Below, piece after piece: positions 48,535 through 61,688 of a stretch of DNA of 64,000 bases. Under the pieces are notes generated by a model. The model ran no database searches and was not told where the DNA came from. It saw only the letters and a list, made by a program, of their open reading frames with translations. Within the stretch, counting starts at the first letter, position 1. Each line of letters starts with the position of its first letter. Made by a program: the position numbers and the translations under genes. This DNA is from Hydractinia symbiolongicarpus (Eukaryota > Cnidaria > Hydrozoa > Anthoathecata > Hydractiniidae): assembly GCF_029227915.1 (NCBI RefSeq), contig NC_079881.1, forward strand, positions 27,753,501 through 27,817,500. The letters are read 5' to 3'.

Positions 48535-50692
48535 GTATACTTTTGACTATACGGGCCAAGCCCGGGATTTACGGGAAATCGCGGGTTTTCGTTTGCCGGC
48601 GATTAAACTTCTTTTATTCAGCGTCTCATCAAAAATGAAAACATTTTTGAAAACTACAAGTCTTATGCGTTTTAGTGGTGAAAAAATAATTTAAAAAATC
48701 GCTCTGGAAATGAGTATGCTCACAGGGTACATTCTTTGTATACATTCGACTATGCGGGCCAAGCCCGGGATTTGCGGGAAATCGCGGGATTTCGTTTGCC
48801 GGCGATTAAACCTCTTTCATTAGGCGTCTCATCAAAAATGGAAACATTTTTGAGAACTACAAGTCTCATTCGTTCTAGTGGTGCAGAAATAATTTGAAAA
48901 ATCGTTCGGGAAATCAATTTACTCCTTGGGTACTTTCTTTATATACATTCAACTATACGTGCCAAGCCCGGGATTTACGGGAAATCGGGGGTTTTCGTTT
49001 GCCGGCGATTAAACTTCTTTTACTCAGCGTCTCATCAAAAATGAAAACAAGTTTGAAAACTACAAGTCTCATGGGCTTTAGTGGTGAAATATATTATAAA
49101 AAATCGTTCGGGAAATGAGTTTACTCCCTGGGTTCTTTCTTTGTATACTTTTGACTATACGGGCCGAGTCTGGGATTTACGGGAAATCGCAGGTTTTCGT
49201 TTGCCGGCGATTAAACCTCTTTCATTAAGCGTCTCATTAAAAATGAAAACATTTTTAAAAACTACAAGTCTCATTCGTTCTAGTGGTGCAGAAATAATTT
49301 GAAAAATCGTTCGGGAAATCAGTTTACTCCTTGGGTACTTTCTTTATATACATTCAACTATACGGGCCAAGCCCGGGATTTACGGGAAATCGCGGGTTTT
49401 TGTTTGCTGGCGATTAAACTTCTTTTAATCAGCGTCTCATCAAAAATGAAAACATTTTTGAAAACTACAAGTCTCATGGGCTTTAGTGGTTAAATAATAA
49501 TTTAAAAAATCGTTCGGGAAATGAGTTTACTCCCTGGGTACTTTCTTTGTATACTTTTGACTATACGGGCCGAGTCTGGGATTTACGTGAAATCGCAGGT
49601 TTTCGTTTGCCGGCGATTAAACTTCTTTTATTCAGCGTCTCATCAAAAATGAAAACATTTTTGAAAACTACAAGTCTCATGCGATTTAGTGGTGAAAAGA
49701 TAATTTAAAAAATCGTTCTGGAAATGAGTTTACTCACAGGGTACTTTCTTTGTATACATTCGACTATACGGGACAAGCCCGGGATTTACGGAAAATCGCA
49801 GGTTTTCGTTTGCCGGCGATTAAACCTCTTTCATTAAGCGTCTCATTAAAAATGAAAACATTTTTGAGAACTACAAGTCTCATTCGTTCTAGTGGTGCGG
49901 AAATAATTTGAAAAATCGTTCGGGAAATCAGTTTACTCCTTGGGTACTTTCTTTATATACATTCAACTATACGGGCCAAGCCCGGGATTTACGGGAAATC
50001 GCGGGTTTTCGTTTGCTGGCGATTAAACTTCTTTTATTCAGCGTCTCATCAAAAATGAAAACAAGTTTAAAAACTACAAGTCTCATGCGTTTTAGTGGTG
50101 AAAAAATAATTTAAAAAATCGTTCGGGAAATGAGTTTACTCCCTGGGTACTTTCTTTGTATACTTTTGACTATACGGGCCGAGTCTGGGATTTACGGGAA
50201 ATCGCAGGTTTTCGTTTGCCGGCGATTAAACTTCTTTTATTCAGCGTCTCATCAAAAATGAAAACATTTTTGAAAACTACAAGTCTCATGCTATTTAGTG
50301 GTGAAAAGATAATTTAAAAAATCGTTCTGGAAATGAGTTTACCCACAGGGTACTTTCTTTGTATACATTCCACTATACGGGACAAGCCCGGGATTTACGG
50401 AAAATCGCGGGTTTCGTTTGCCGACGATTAAACCTCTTTCATTAAGCGTCTCATTAAAAATGAAAACATTTTTAAAACTACGAGTCCCATACGTTTTAGT
50501 GGTGCAGAAATAATTGGAAAAATCGTTCGGGAAATCAGTTTACTCATTGGGTACTTTCTTTATATACATTCAACTATACGTGCCAAGCCCGGGATTTACG
50601 GGAAATCGCGGGTTTTCGTTTGCCGGCGATTAAACTTCTTTTACTCAGCGTCTCATCAAAAATGAAAACAAGTTTGAAAACTACAAGTCTCA
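48535..50692 (+). repeat. 13-mer higher-order repeat (2636 bp), right copy
   Basis: Repeat of 45899-48056. It lacks the last part of the unit: at about 50693 the left copy switches to tctcattcgttctag while this one continues tctcatgcgttttag, marking the exchange point. Differs near 48789 (cgggatttcg for cgggttttcg). Confidence 0.87.
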
Positions 50693-51550
50693 TGCGTTTT
50701 AGTGGTGAAAAAATAATTGAAAAAATCGTTCGGGAAATGAGTGTACTCCCTGTGTACTTTCTTTGTATACATTTGACTATACGGGCCAAGCCCGGGATTT
50801 ACGGGAAATCGCGGGTTTTCGTTTGCTGGCGATTAAACTTCTTTTATTCAGCGTCTCATCAAAAATGAAAACAAGTTTAAAAACTACAAGTCTCATGCGT
50901 TTTAGTGGTGAAAAAATAATTTAAAAAATCGTTCGGGAAATGAGTTTACTCCCTGGGTACTTTCTTTGTATACTTTTGACTATACGGGCCGAGTCTGGGA
51001 TTTACGGGAAATCGCAGGTTTTCGTTTGCCGGCGATTAAACTTCTTTTATTCAGCGTCTCATCAAAAATGAAAACATTTTTGAAAACTACAAGTCTCATG
51101 CTATTTAGTGGTGAAAAGATAATTTAAAAAATCGTTCTGGAAATGAGTTTACCCACAGGGTACTTTCTTTGTATACATTCCACTATACGGGACAAGCCCG
51201 GGATTTACGGAAAATCGCGGGTTTCGTTTGCCGACGATTAAACCTCTTTCATTAAGCGTCTCATTAAAAATGAAAACATTTTTAAAACTACGAGTCCCAT
51301 ACGTTTTAGTGGTGCAGAAATAATTGGAAAAATCGTTCGGGAAATCAGTTTACTCATTGGGTACTTTCTTTATATACATTCAACTATACGTGCCAAGCCC
51401 GGGATTTACGGGAAATCGCGGGTTTTCGTTTGCCGGAGATTAAACTTCTTTTACTCAGCGTCTCATCAAAAATGAAAACAAGTTTGAAAACTACAAGTCT
51501 CATGCGTTTTAGTGGTGAAAAAATAATTGAAAAAATCGTTCGGGAAATGA
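50010..51550 (+). repeat. 4-mer tandem duplication (810 bp)
   Basis: 50010-50740 repeats at 50820-51550. The frame at 50574 (minus strand) recurs at 51384. Two monomers per copy are one base short (cgggtttcgtttgcc and catttttaaaactac), giving 810 instead of 812. The second copy has tgccggagatt near 51435. Confidence 0.85.
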
Positions 51551-52455
51551 GTTTACTCCCTGTGTACTTTCTTTGTATACATTTGACTATACGGGACAAG
51601 CCCGGGATTTACGGGAAATCGCGGGTTTTCGTTTGCCGGCGATTAAACTTCTTTTATTCAGCGTCTCATCAAAAATGAAATCGTTTTTGAAAACTACAAG
51701 TCTTATGCGTTTTAGTGGTGAAAAAATAATTTAAAAAATCGTTCTGGAAATGAGTTTACTCACAGGGTACTTTCTTTGTACACATTCGACTATACGGGAC
51801 AAGCCCGGGATTTACGGGAAATCGCGGGTTTTCGTTTGCCGGCGATTAAACCTCTTTCATAAAGCGTCTCATTAAAAATGAAAACATTTTTGAGAACTAC
51901 AAGTCTCATTTGTTCTAGTGGTGCAGAAATAATTTGAAAAATCGTTCAGGAAATCAGTTTACTCCTTGGGTACTTTCTTTATATACATTCAACTATACGT
52001 GCCAAGCCCGGGATTTACGGGAAATCGGGGGTTTTCGTTTGCCGGCGATTAAACTGCTTTTACTCAGCGTCTCATCAAAAATGAAAACAAGTTTGAAAAC
52101 TACAAGTCTCATGCGTTTTAGTGGTGAAAAAATAATTGAAAAAATCGTTCGGGAAATGAGTTTACTCCCTGTGTACTTTCTTTGTATACATTTGACTATA
52201 CGGGCCAAGCCCGGGATTTACGGGAAATCGCGGGTTTTCGTTTGCCGGCGATTAAACTTCTTTTATTCAGCGTCTCATCAAAAATGAAATCGTTTTTGAA
52301 AACTACAAGTCTTATGCGTTTTAGTGGTGAAAAAATAATTTAAAAAATCGTTCTGGAAATGAGTTTACTCACAGGGTACTTTCTTTGTACACAATCGACT
52401 ATACGGGACAAGCCCGGGATTTACGGGAAATCGCGGGTTTTCGTTTGCCGGCGAT
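51020..52455 (+). repeat. 17-mer-spaced duplication (3447 bp), left copy
   Basis: Recurs at 54467-55902; frames at 51384 and 51934 recur at 54831 and 55381. Part of it (about 51.36-52.08 kb) also recurs at 53.59-54.31 kb at offset 2231, another 11-monomer spacing. Differences include gggacaagcc near 51596. Confidence 0.83.
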
Positions 52456-53385
52456 TAAACCTCTTTTATAAAGCGCCTCATTAAAAATGAAATCATTTTT
52501 GAGAACTACAAATCTCATTCGTTCTAGTGGTGCAGAAATAATTTGAAAAATCGTTCGGGAAATCAGTTTACTCCTTGGGTACTTTCTTTATATACATTCA
52601 ACTAAACGGGCCAAGCCCGGGATTTACGGGAAATCGCGGGTTTTCGTTTGCCGGCGATAAAACTTCTTTTATTCAGCGTCTCATCAAAAATGAAAACAAG
52701 TTTAAAAACTACAAGTCTCATGCGTTTTAGTGGTGAAAAAATAATTTAAAAAATCGTTCGGGAAGTGAGTTTACTCCCTGGGTACTTTCTTTGTATACTT
52801 TTGACTATACGGGCCAAGCCCGGGATTTACGGGAAATCGCGGGTTTTCGTTTGCCGGCGATTAAACTTCTTTTATTCAGCGTCTCATCAAAAATGAAAAT
52901 ATTTTTGAAAACTACAAGTCTCATGCGTTTTAGTGGTGAAAAAATAATTTAAAAAATCGTTCGGGAAATGAGTTTACTCCCTGGGTACTTTCTTTGTATA
53001 CTTTTGACTATACGGGCCAAGCCCGGCATTTACGGGAAATCTAGGGTTTTCGTTTGCCGGCGATTAAACTTCTTTTATTCAGCGTCTCATCAAAAATGAA
53101 AACATTTTTGAAAACTACAAGTCTCATGCTATTTAGTGGTGAAAAGATAATTTAAAAAATCGTTCTGGAAATGAGTTTACCCACAGGGTACTTTCTTTGT
53201 ATACATTCCACTATACGGGACAAGCCCGGGATTTACGGAAAATCGCGGGTTTCGTTTGCCGACGATTAAACCTCTTTCATTAAGCGTCTCATTAAAAATG
53301 AAAACATTTTTAAAACTACGAGTCCCATACGTTCTAGTGGTGCAGAAATAATTGGAAAAATCGTTCGGGAAATCAGTTTACTCAT
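52456..53385 (+). repeat. Consensus-like units and 7-mer-spaced duplication, left copy
   Basis: Includes the reference monomer and the marker cccggcattt with aaatctaggg near 53025. 52876-53585 recurs at 54295-55004, offset 1419 (7 x 203 - 2), with the same cggcattt and ctaggg variants. A private actaaacggg near 52603 introduces a stop in the frame that is open in sister copies. Confidence 0.8.
52794..52996 (+). repeat. Consensus-like 203-bp monomer (reference copy)
   Basis: This copy is almost the majority sequence at every variable site: head tatacttttgac, body ccaagcccggg, ttcttttattcagcg, tail gcgttttag, and the end ccctgggtac. I set the monomer start at TATAC, a choice of convenience. 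Order within the unit: four CGGG elements (about 17-50), the block TTTTCGTTTGCCGGCG (51-66), a pyrimidine-rich stretch (72-95), an AT dyad (94-115, here weakened by CATTTTT becoming TATTTTT), TAGTGGTG (138-145), an A-rich stretch (146-163), CGTTCGGG (165-172) and CTGGGTACTTTC. A hand count of the consensus gives about 36 C, 41 G and 12 CpG. Confidence 0.93.
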
Positions 53386-53790
53386 TGGGTACTTTCTTTA
53401 TATACATTCAACTATACGTGCCAAGCCCGGGATTTACGGGAAATCGCGGGTTTTCGTTTGCCGGCGATTAAACTTCTTTTACTCAGCGTCTCATCAAAAA
53501 TGAAAACAAGTTTGAAAACTACAAGTCTCATGCGTTTTAGTGGTGAAAAAATAATTGAAAAAATCGTTCGGGAAATGAGTTTACTCATTGGGTACTTTCT
53601 TTATATACATTCAACTATACGTGCCAAGCCCGGGATTTACGAGAAATCGCGGGTTTTCGTTTGCCGGCGATTAAACTTCTTTTACTCAGCGTCTCATCAA
53701 AAATGAAAACAAGTTTGAAAACTACAAGTCTCATGCGTTTTAGTGGTGAACAAATAATTGAAAAAATCGTTCGGGAAATGAGTTTACTCC
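53386..53790 (+). repeat. Single-monomer tandem duplication
   Basis: Two adjacent monomers with the tatacattcaac head, cgtgccaagcccggg, tttactcagcg, acaagtttg and aataattg are 203 bp apart (frames at 53458 and 53661). The second has cgagaaatcgc and gaacaaataattg. It is one of two places where I see the smallest possible unit duplicated. Confidence 0.82.
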
Positions 53791-55079
53791 CTGTGTACTT
53801 TCTTTGTATACATTTGACTATACGGGCCAAGCCCGGGATTTACGGGAAATCGCGGGTTTTCGTTTGCCGGCGATTAAACTTCTTTTATTCAGCGTCTCAT
53901 CAAAAATGAAATCGTTTTTGAAAACTACAAGTCTTATGCGTTTTAGTGGTGAAAAAATAATTTAAAAAATCGTTCTGGAAATGAGTTTACTCACAGGGTA
54001 CTTTCTTTGTACACATTCGACTATACGGGACAAGCCTGGGATTTACGGGAAATCGCGGGTTTTCGTTTGCCGGCGATTAAACCTCTTTCATAAAGCGTCT
54101 CATTAAAAATGAAAACATTTTTGAGAACTACAAGTCTCATTTGTTCTAGTGGTGCAGAAATAATTTGAAAAATCGTTCAGGAAATCAGTTTACTCCTTGG
54201 GTACTTTCTTTATATACATTCAACTATACGTGCCAAGCCCGGGATTTACGGGAAATCGGGGGTTTTCGTTTGCCGGCGATTAAACTGCTTTTACTCAGCG
54301 TCTCATCAAAAATGAAAATATTTTTGAAAACTACAAGTCTCATGCGTTTTAGTGGTGAAAAAATAATTTAAAAAATCGTTCGGGAAATGAGTTTACTCCC
54401 TGGGTACTTTCTTTGTATACTTTTGACTATACGGGCCAAGCCCGGCATTTACGGGAAATCTAGGGTTTTCGTTTGCCGGCGATTAAACTTCTTTTATTCA
54501 GCGTCTCATCAAAAATGAAAACATTTTTGAAAACTACAAGTCTCATGCTATTTAGTGGTGAAAAGATAATTTAAAAAATCGTTCTGGAAATGAGTTTACC
54601 CACAGGGTACTTTCTTTGTATACATTCCACTATACGGGACAAGCCCGGGATTTACGGAAAATCGCGGGTTTCGTTTGCCGACGATTAAACCTCTTTCATT
54701 AAGCGTCTCATTAAAAATGAAAACATTTTTAAAACTACGAGTCCCATACGTTCTAGTGGTGCAGAAATAATTGGAAAAATCGTTCGGGAAATCAGTTTAC
54801 TCATTGGGTACTTTCTTTATATACATTCAACTATACGTGCCAAGCCCGGGATTTACGGGAAATCGCGGGTTTTCGTTTGCCGGCGATTAAACTTCTTTTA
54901 CTCAGCGTCTCATCAAAAATGAAAACAAGTTTGAAAACTACAAGTCTCATGCGTTTTAGTGGTGAAAAAATAATTGAAAAAATCGTTCGGGAAATGAGTT
55001 TACTCCCTGTGTACTTTCTTTGTATACATTTGACTATACGGGCCAAGCCCGGGATTTACGGGAAATCGCGGGTTTTCGT
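53791..55079 (+). repeat. Composite of 11-mer, 7-mer and 17-mer spaced copies
   Basis: 53.59-54.31 kb matches 51.36-52.08 kb (offset 2231). At about 54.3 kb it joins a copy of 52876-53585 (7-mer spacing), and from 54467 a copy of 51020-52455 (17-mer spacing). The join near 54312 is visible as tcagcgtctcatcaaaaatg followed by aaaatattt instead of aaaacaagt. Confidence 0.8.
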
Positions 55080-55891
55080 TTGCCGGCGATTAAACTTCTT
55101 TTATTCAGCGCCTCATCAAAAATGAAATCGTTTTTGAAAACTACAAGTCTTATGCGTTTTAGTGGTGAAAAAATAATTTAAAAAATCGTTCTGGAAATGA
55201 GTTTACTCACAGGGTACTTTCTTTGTACACATTCGACTATACGGGACAAGCCTGGGATTTACGGGAAATCGCGGGTTTTCGTTTGCCGGCGATTAAACCT
55301 CTTTCATAAAGCGTCTCATTAAAAATGAAAACATTTTTGAGAACTACAAGTCTCATTTGTTCTAGTGGTGCAGAAATAATTTGAAAAATCGTTCAGGAAA
55401 TCAGTTTACTCCTTGGGTACTTTCTTTATATACATTCAACTATACGTGCCAAGCCCGGGATTTACGGGAAATCGGGGGTTTTCGTTTGCCGGCGATTAAA
55501 CTGCTTTTACTCAGCGTCTCATCAAAAATGAAAACAAGTTTGAAAACTACAAGTCTCATGCGTTTTAGTGGTGAAAAAATAATTGAAAAAATCGTTCGGA
55601 AAATGAGTTTACTCCCTGTGTACTTTCTTTGTATACATTTGACTATACGGGCCAAGCCCGGGATTTACGGGAAATCGCGGGTTTTCGTTTGCCGGCGATT
55701 AAACTTCTTTTATTCAGCGTCTCATCAAAAATGAAATCGTTTTTGAAAACTACAAGTCTTATGCGTTTTAGTGGTGAAAAAATAATTTAAAAAATCGTTC
55801 TGGAAATGAGTTTACTCACAGGGTACTTTCTTTGTACACAATCGACTATACAGGACAAGCCCGGGATTTACGGGAAATCGCGGGTTTTCGT
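55080..55891 (+). repeat. 4-mer tandem duplication (812 bp), left copy
   Basis: Exactly four monomers (4 x 203) repeated at 55892-56703. Markers: acaagcctggg, cattcg replaced by catttgttctag, cgttcaggaaatcag, aaactgctttt and cgttcggaaaatgag. Frames at 55381 and 55440 recur at 56193 and 56252 with identical translation. Confidence 0.9.
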
Positions 55892-56703
55892 TTGCCGGCG
55901 ATTAAACTTCTTTTATTCAGCGTCTCATCAAAAATGAAATCGTTTTTGAAAACTACAAGTCTTATGCGTTTTAGTGGTGAAAAAATAATTTAAAAAATCG
56001 TTCTGGAAATGAGTTTACTCACAGGGTACTTTCTTTGTACACATTCGACTATACGGGACAAGCCTGGGATTTACGGGAAATCGCGGGTTTTCGTTTGCCG
56101 GCGATTAAACCTCTTTCATAAAGCGTCTCATTAAAAATGAAAACATTTTTGAGAACTACAAGTCTCATTTGTTCTAGTGGTGCAGAAATAATTTGAAAAA
56201 TCGTTCAGGAAATCAGTTTACTCCTTGGGTACTTTCTTTATATACATTCAACTATACGTGCCAAGCCCGGGATTTACGGGAAATCGGGGGTTTTCGTTTG
56301 CCGGCGATTAAACTGCTTTTACTCAGCGTCTCATCAAAAATGAAAACAAGTTTGAAAACTACAAGTCTCATGCGTTTTAGTGGTGAAAAAATAATTGAAA
56401 AAATCGTTCGGAAAATGAGTTTACTCCCTGTGTACTTTCTTTGTATACATTTGACTATACGGGCCAAGCCCGGGATTTACGGGAAATCGCGGGTTTTCGT
56501 TTGCCGGCGATTAAACTTCTTTTATTCAGCGTCTCATCAAAAATGAAATCGTTTTTGAAAACTACAAGTCTTATGCGTTTTAGTGGTGAAAAAATAATTT
56601 AAAAAATCGTTCTGGAAATGAGTTTACTCACAGGGTACTTTCTTTGTACACAATCGACTATACAGGACAAGCCCGGGATTTACGGGAAATCGCGGGTTTT
56701 CGT
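55892..56703 (+). repeat. 4-mer tandem duplication (812 bp), right copy
   Basis: Direct repeat of 55080-55891. The only difference I noticed is gcgtctcatc for gcgcctcatc near 55922. A young event. Confidence 0.9.
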
Positions 56704-57589
56704 TTGCCGGCGATTAAACCTCTTTCATAAAGCGCCTCATTAAAAATGAAAACATTTTTGAGAACTACAACTCTTATTCGTTCTAGTGGTGCAGAAATAA
56801 TTTGAAAAATCGTTCGGGAAATCAGTTTACTCCTTGGGTACTTTCTTTATATACATTCAACTATACGGGCCAAGCCCGGGATTTACGGGAAATCGCGGGT
56901 TTTCGTTTGCCGGCGATAAAACTTCTTTTATTCAGCGTCTCATCAAAAATGAAAACAAGTTTAAAAACTACAAGTCTCATGCGTTTTAGTGGTGAAAAAA
57001 TAATTTAAAAAATCGTTCGGGAAGTGAGTTTACTCCCTGGGTACTTTCTTTGTATACTTTTGACTATACGGGCCAAGCCCGGGATTTACGGGAAATCGCG
57101 GGTTTTCGTTTGCCGGCGATTAAACTTCTTTTATTCAGCGTCTCATCAAAAATGAAAATATTTTTGAAAACAACAAGTCTCATGCGTTTTAGTGGTGAAA
57201 AAATAATTTAAAAATTCGTTCGGTAAATGAGTTTACTCCCTGGGTACTTTCTTTTTATACTTTTGACTATACGGGCCAAGCCCGGGATTTACGGGAAATC
57301 GCGGGTTTTCGTTTGCCGGCGATTAAACTTCTTTTATTCAGCGTCTCATCAAAAATGAAAACATTTTTGAAAACTACAAGTCTTATGCGTTTTAGTGGTG
57401 AAAAAATAATTTAAAAAATTGCTCTGGAAATGAGTATGCTCACAGGGTACATTCTTTGTATACATTCAACTATGCGGGCCAAGCCCGGGATTTGCGGGAA
57501 ATCGCGGGTTTTCGTTTGCCGGCGATTAAACCTCTTTCATTAGGCGTCTCATCAAAAATGAAAACATTTTTGAGAACTACAAGTCTCAT
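56704..57589 (+). repeat. Satellite units resembling 52.4-53.0 kb
   Basis: Runs of ccaagcccggg monomers with gcgataaaac and gggaagtgag, similar to about 52.4-52.9 kb at offset 4259 (21 monomers minus 4 bp) and to 61.4-61.8 kb. Private changes are aaaacaacaag (near 57170), aaaattcgttcggtaaatg (near 57215) and ctttttatac (near 57250). Confidence 0.75.
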
Positions 57590-59051
57590 TCGTTCTAGTG
57601 GTGCAGAAATAATTTGAAAAATCGTTCGGGAAATCAATTTACTCCTTGGGTACTTTCTTTATATATATTCAACTATACGTGCCAAGCCCGGGATTTACGG
57701 GAAATCGGGGGTTTTCGTTTGCAGGCGATTAAACTTCTTTTACTCAGCGTCTCATCAAAAAAAACAAGTTTGAAAACTACAAGTCTCATGCGTTTTAGTG
57801 GTGAAAAAATAATTGAAAAAATCGTTCGGGAAATGAGTTTACTCCCTGTGTACTTTCTTTGTATACATTTGACTATACGGGCCAAGCCCGGGATTTACGG
57901 GAAATCGCGGGTTTTCGTTTGCCGGCGATTAAACTTCTTTTATTCAGCGTCTCATCAAAAATGAAATCGTTTTTGAAAACTACAAGTCTTATGCGTTTTA
58001 GTGGTGAAAAAATAATTTAAAAAATCGTTCTGGAAATGAGTTTACTCACAGGGTACTTTCTTTGTACACAATCGACTATACGTGACAAGCCCGGGATTTA
58101 CGGGAAATTGCGGGTTTTCGTTTGCCGGCGATTAAACCTCTTTCATAAAGCGCCTCATTAAAAATGAAAACATTTTTGAGAACTACAACTCTCATTCGTT
58201 CTAGTGGTGCAGAAATAATTTGAAAAATCGTTCGGGAAATCAATTTACTCCTTGGGTACTTTCTTTATATATATTCAACTATACGTGCCAAGCCCGGGAT
58301 TTACGGGAAATCGGGGGTTTTCGTTTGCAGGCGATTAAACTTCTTTTACTCAGCGTCTCATCAAAAATGAAAACAAGTTTGAAAACTACAAGTCTCATGC
58401 GTTTTAGTGGTGAAGAAATAATTGAAAAAATCATTCGGGAAATGAGTTTACTCCCTGTGTACTTTCTTTGTATACATTTGACTATACGGGCCAAGCCCGG
58501 GATTTACGGGAAATCGCGGGTTTTCGTTTGCCGGCGATTAAACTTCTTTTATTCAGCGTCTCATCAAAAATGAAATCGTTTTTGAAAACTACAAGTCTTA
58601 TGCGTTTTAGTGGTGAAAAAATAATTTAAAAAATCGTTCTGGAAATGAGTTTACTCACAGGGTACTTTCTTTGTACACAATCGACTATACGGGACAAGCC
58701 CGGGATTTACGGGAAATCGCGGGTTTTCGTTTGCCGGCGATTAAACCTCTTTCATAAAGCGCCTCATTAAAAATGAAAACATTTTTGAGAACTACAACTC
58801 TCATTCGTTCTAGTGGTGCAGAAATAATTTGAAAAATCGTTCGGGAAATCAATTTACTCCTTGGGTACTTTCTTTATATATATTCAACAATACGTGCCAA
58901 GCCCGGGATTTACGGGAAATCGGGGGTTTTCGTTTGCAGGCGATTAAACTTCTTTTACTCAGCGTCTCATCAAAAATGAAAACAAGTTTGAAAACTACAA
59001 GTCTCATGCGTTTTAGTGGTGAAAAAATAATTGAAAAAATCGTTCGGGAAA
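57590..59051 (+). repeat. 3-mer tandem repeat, two and a half copies
   Basis: The unit with a tatatattcaac head, cgggggtttt, tgcaggcgatt and tttactcagcg is at 57614, 58220 and 58829, spacings 606 and 609. The first copy has a 3-bp deletion (catcaaaaaaaacaag near 57755), which accounts for 606. A fourth related unit is at 59639 and a fifth at 62276. Confidence 0.86.
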
Positions 59052-61688
59052 TGAGTTTACTCCCTGGGTACTTTCTTTGTATACTTTTGACTATACGGGC
59101 CAAGCCCGGGATTTACGGGAAATCGCGGGTTTTCGTTTGCCGGCGATTAAACTTCTTTTATTCAGCGTCTCATCAAAAATGAAAATATTTTTGAAAACTA
59201 CAAGTCTCATGCGTTTTAGTGGTGAAAAAATAATTAAAAAAATCGTTCGGGAAATGAGTTTACTCCCTGGGTACTTTCTTTGTATACTTTTGACTATACG
59301 GCCAAGCCCGGGATTTACGGGAAATCGCGGGTTTTCGTTTGCCGGCGATTAAACTTCTTTTATTCAGCGTCTCATCAAAAATGAAAACATTTTTGAAAAC
59401 TACAAGTCTTATGCGTTTTAGTGGTGAAAAAATAATTTAAAAAATTGCTCTGAAAATGAGTATCTCACAGGGTACATTCTTTGTATACATTCGACTATGC
59501 GGGCCAAGCCCGGGATTTGCGGGAAATCGCGGGTTTTCGTTTGCCGGCGATTAAACCTCTTTCATTAGACGTTTCATCAAAAATGAAAACATTTTTGAGA
59601 ACTACAAGTCTCATTCGTTCTAGTGGTGCAGAAATAATTTGAAAAATCGTTCGGGAAATCAATTTACTCCTTGGGTACTTTCTTTATATATATTCAACTA
59701 TACGTGCCAAGCCCGGGATTTACGGGAAATCGGGGGTTTTCGTTTGCAGGCGATTAAACTTCTTTTACTCAGCGTCTCATCAAAAATGAAAACAAGTTTG
59801 AAAACTACAAGTCTCATGCGTTTTAGTGGTGAAAAAATAATTGAAAAAATCGTTCGGGAAATGAGTTTACTCCCTGGGTACTTTCTTTGTATACTTTTGA
59901 CTATACGGGCCAAGCCCGGGATTTACGGGAAATCGCGGGTTTTCGTTTGCCGGCGATTAAACCTCTTTCATTAAGCGTCTCATTAAAAATGAAAACATTT
60001 TTAAAAACTACAAGTCTCATTCGTTCTAGTGGTGCAGAAATAATTTGAAAAATCGTTCGGGAAATCAGTTTACTCATTGGGTACTTCCTTTATATACATT
60101 CAACTATACGGGCCAAGCCCGGGATTTACGGGAAATCGCGGGTTTTTGTTTGCTGGCGATTAAACTTCTTTTATTCAGCGTCTCATCAAAAATGAAAACA
60201 TTTTTGAAAACTACAAGTCTCATGGGCTTTAGTGGTTAAATAATAATTTAAAAAATCGTTCGGGAAATGAGTTTACTCCCTGGGTACTTTCTTTGTATAC
60301 TTTTGACTATACGGGCCGAGTCTGGGATTTACGTGAAATCGCAGGTTTTCGTTTGCCGGCGATTAAACTTCTTTTATTCAGCGTCTCATCAAAAATGAAA
60401 ACATTTTTGAAAACTACAAGTCTCATGCGATTTAGTGGTGAAAAGATAATTTAAAAAATCGTTCTGGAAATGAGTTTACTCAAAGGGTACTTTCTTTGTA
60501 TACATTCGACTATACGGGACAAGCCCGGGATTTACGGAAAATCGCAGGTTTTCGTTTGCCGGCGATTAAACCTCTTTCATTAAGCGTCTCATTAAAAATG
60601 AAAACATTTTTGAGAACTACAAGTCTCATTCGTTCTAGTGGTGCAGAAATAATTTGAAAAATCGTTCGGGAAATTAGTTTACTCCTTGGGTACTTTCTTT
60701 ATATACATTCAACTATACGGGCCAAGCCCGGGATTTACGGGAAATCGCGGGTTTTCGTTTGCTGGCGATTAAACTTCTTTTATTCAGCGTCTCATCAAAA
60801 ATGAAAACAAGTTTAAAAACTACAAGTCTCGTGCGTTTTAGTGGTAAAAAAATAATTTAAAAAATCGTTCGGGAAATGAGTTTACTCCCTGGGTACTTTC
60901 TTTGTATACTTTTGACTATACGGGCCGAGTCTGGGATTTACGGGAAATCGCAGGTTTTCGTTTGCCGGCGATTAAACTTCTTTTATTCAGCGTCTCCTCA
61001 AAAATGAAAACATTTTTGAAAACTACAAGTCTCATGCTATTTAGTGGTGAAAAGATAATTTAAAAAATCGTTCTGGAAATGAGTTTACCCATAGGGTACT
61101 TTCTTTGTATACATTTGACTATACGGGCCAAGCCCGGGATTTACGGGAAATCGCGGGTTTTCGTTTGCCGGCGATTAAACTTCTTTTAATCAGCGTCTCA
61201 TCAAAAATGAAATCGTTTTTGAAAACTACAAGTCTTATGCGTTTTAGTGGTGAAAAAATAATTTAAAAAATCGCTCTGGAAATGAGTTTACTCACAGGGT
61301 ACTTTCTTTGTACACAATCGACTATACGGGACAAGCCCGGGATTTACGGGAAATCGCGGGTTTTCGTTTGCCGGCGATTAAACCTCTTTCATAAAGCGCC
61401 TCATTAAAAATGAAAACATTTTTGAGAACTACAACTCTCATTCGTTCTAGTGGTGCAGAAATAATTTGAAAAATCGTTCGGGAAATCAGTTTACTCCTTG
61501 GGTACTTTCTTTATATACATTCAACTATACGGGCCAAGCCCGGGATTTACGGGAAATCGCGGGTTTTCGTTTGCCGGCGATAAAACTTCTTTTATTCAGC
61601 GTCTCATCAAAAATGAAAACAAGTTTAAAAACTACAAGTCTCATGCGTTTTAGTGGTGAAAAAATAATTTAAAAAATCGTTCGGGAAG
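59052..61688 (+). repeat. 13-mer higher-order repeat (2637 bp), left copy
   Basis: Thirteen monomers; two short ones (actatacggccaag near 59297 and gagtatctcacag near 59460) give 13 x 203 - 2. It repeats at 61689 to the window end. Frames at 59077, 59639, 59698 and 60045 recur at 61714, 62276, 62335 and 62682 with identical translation. The left copy is complete. Confidence 0.9.
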
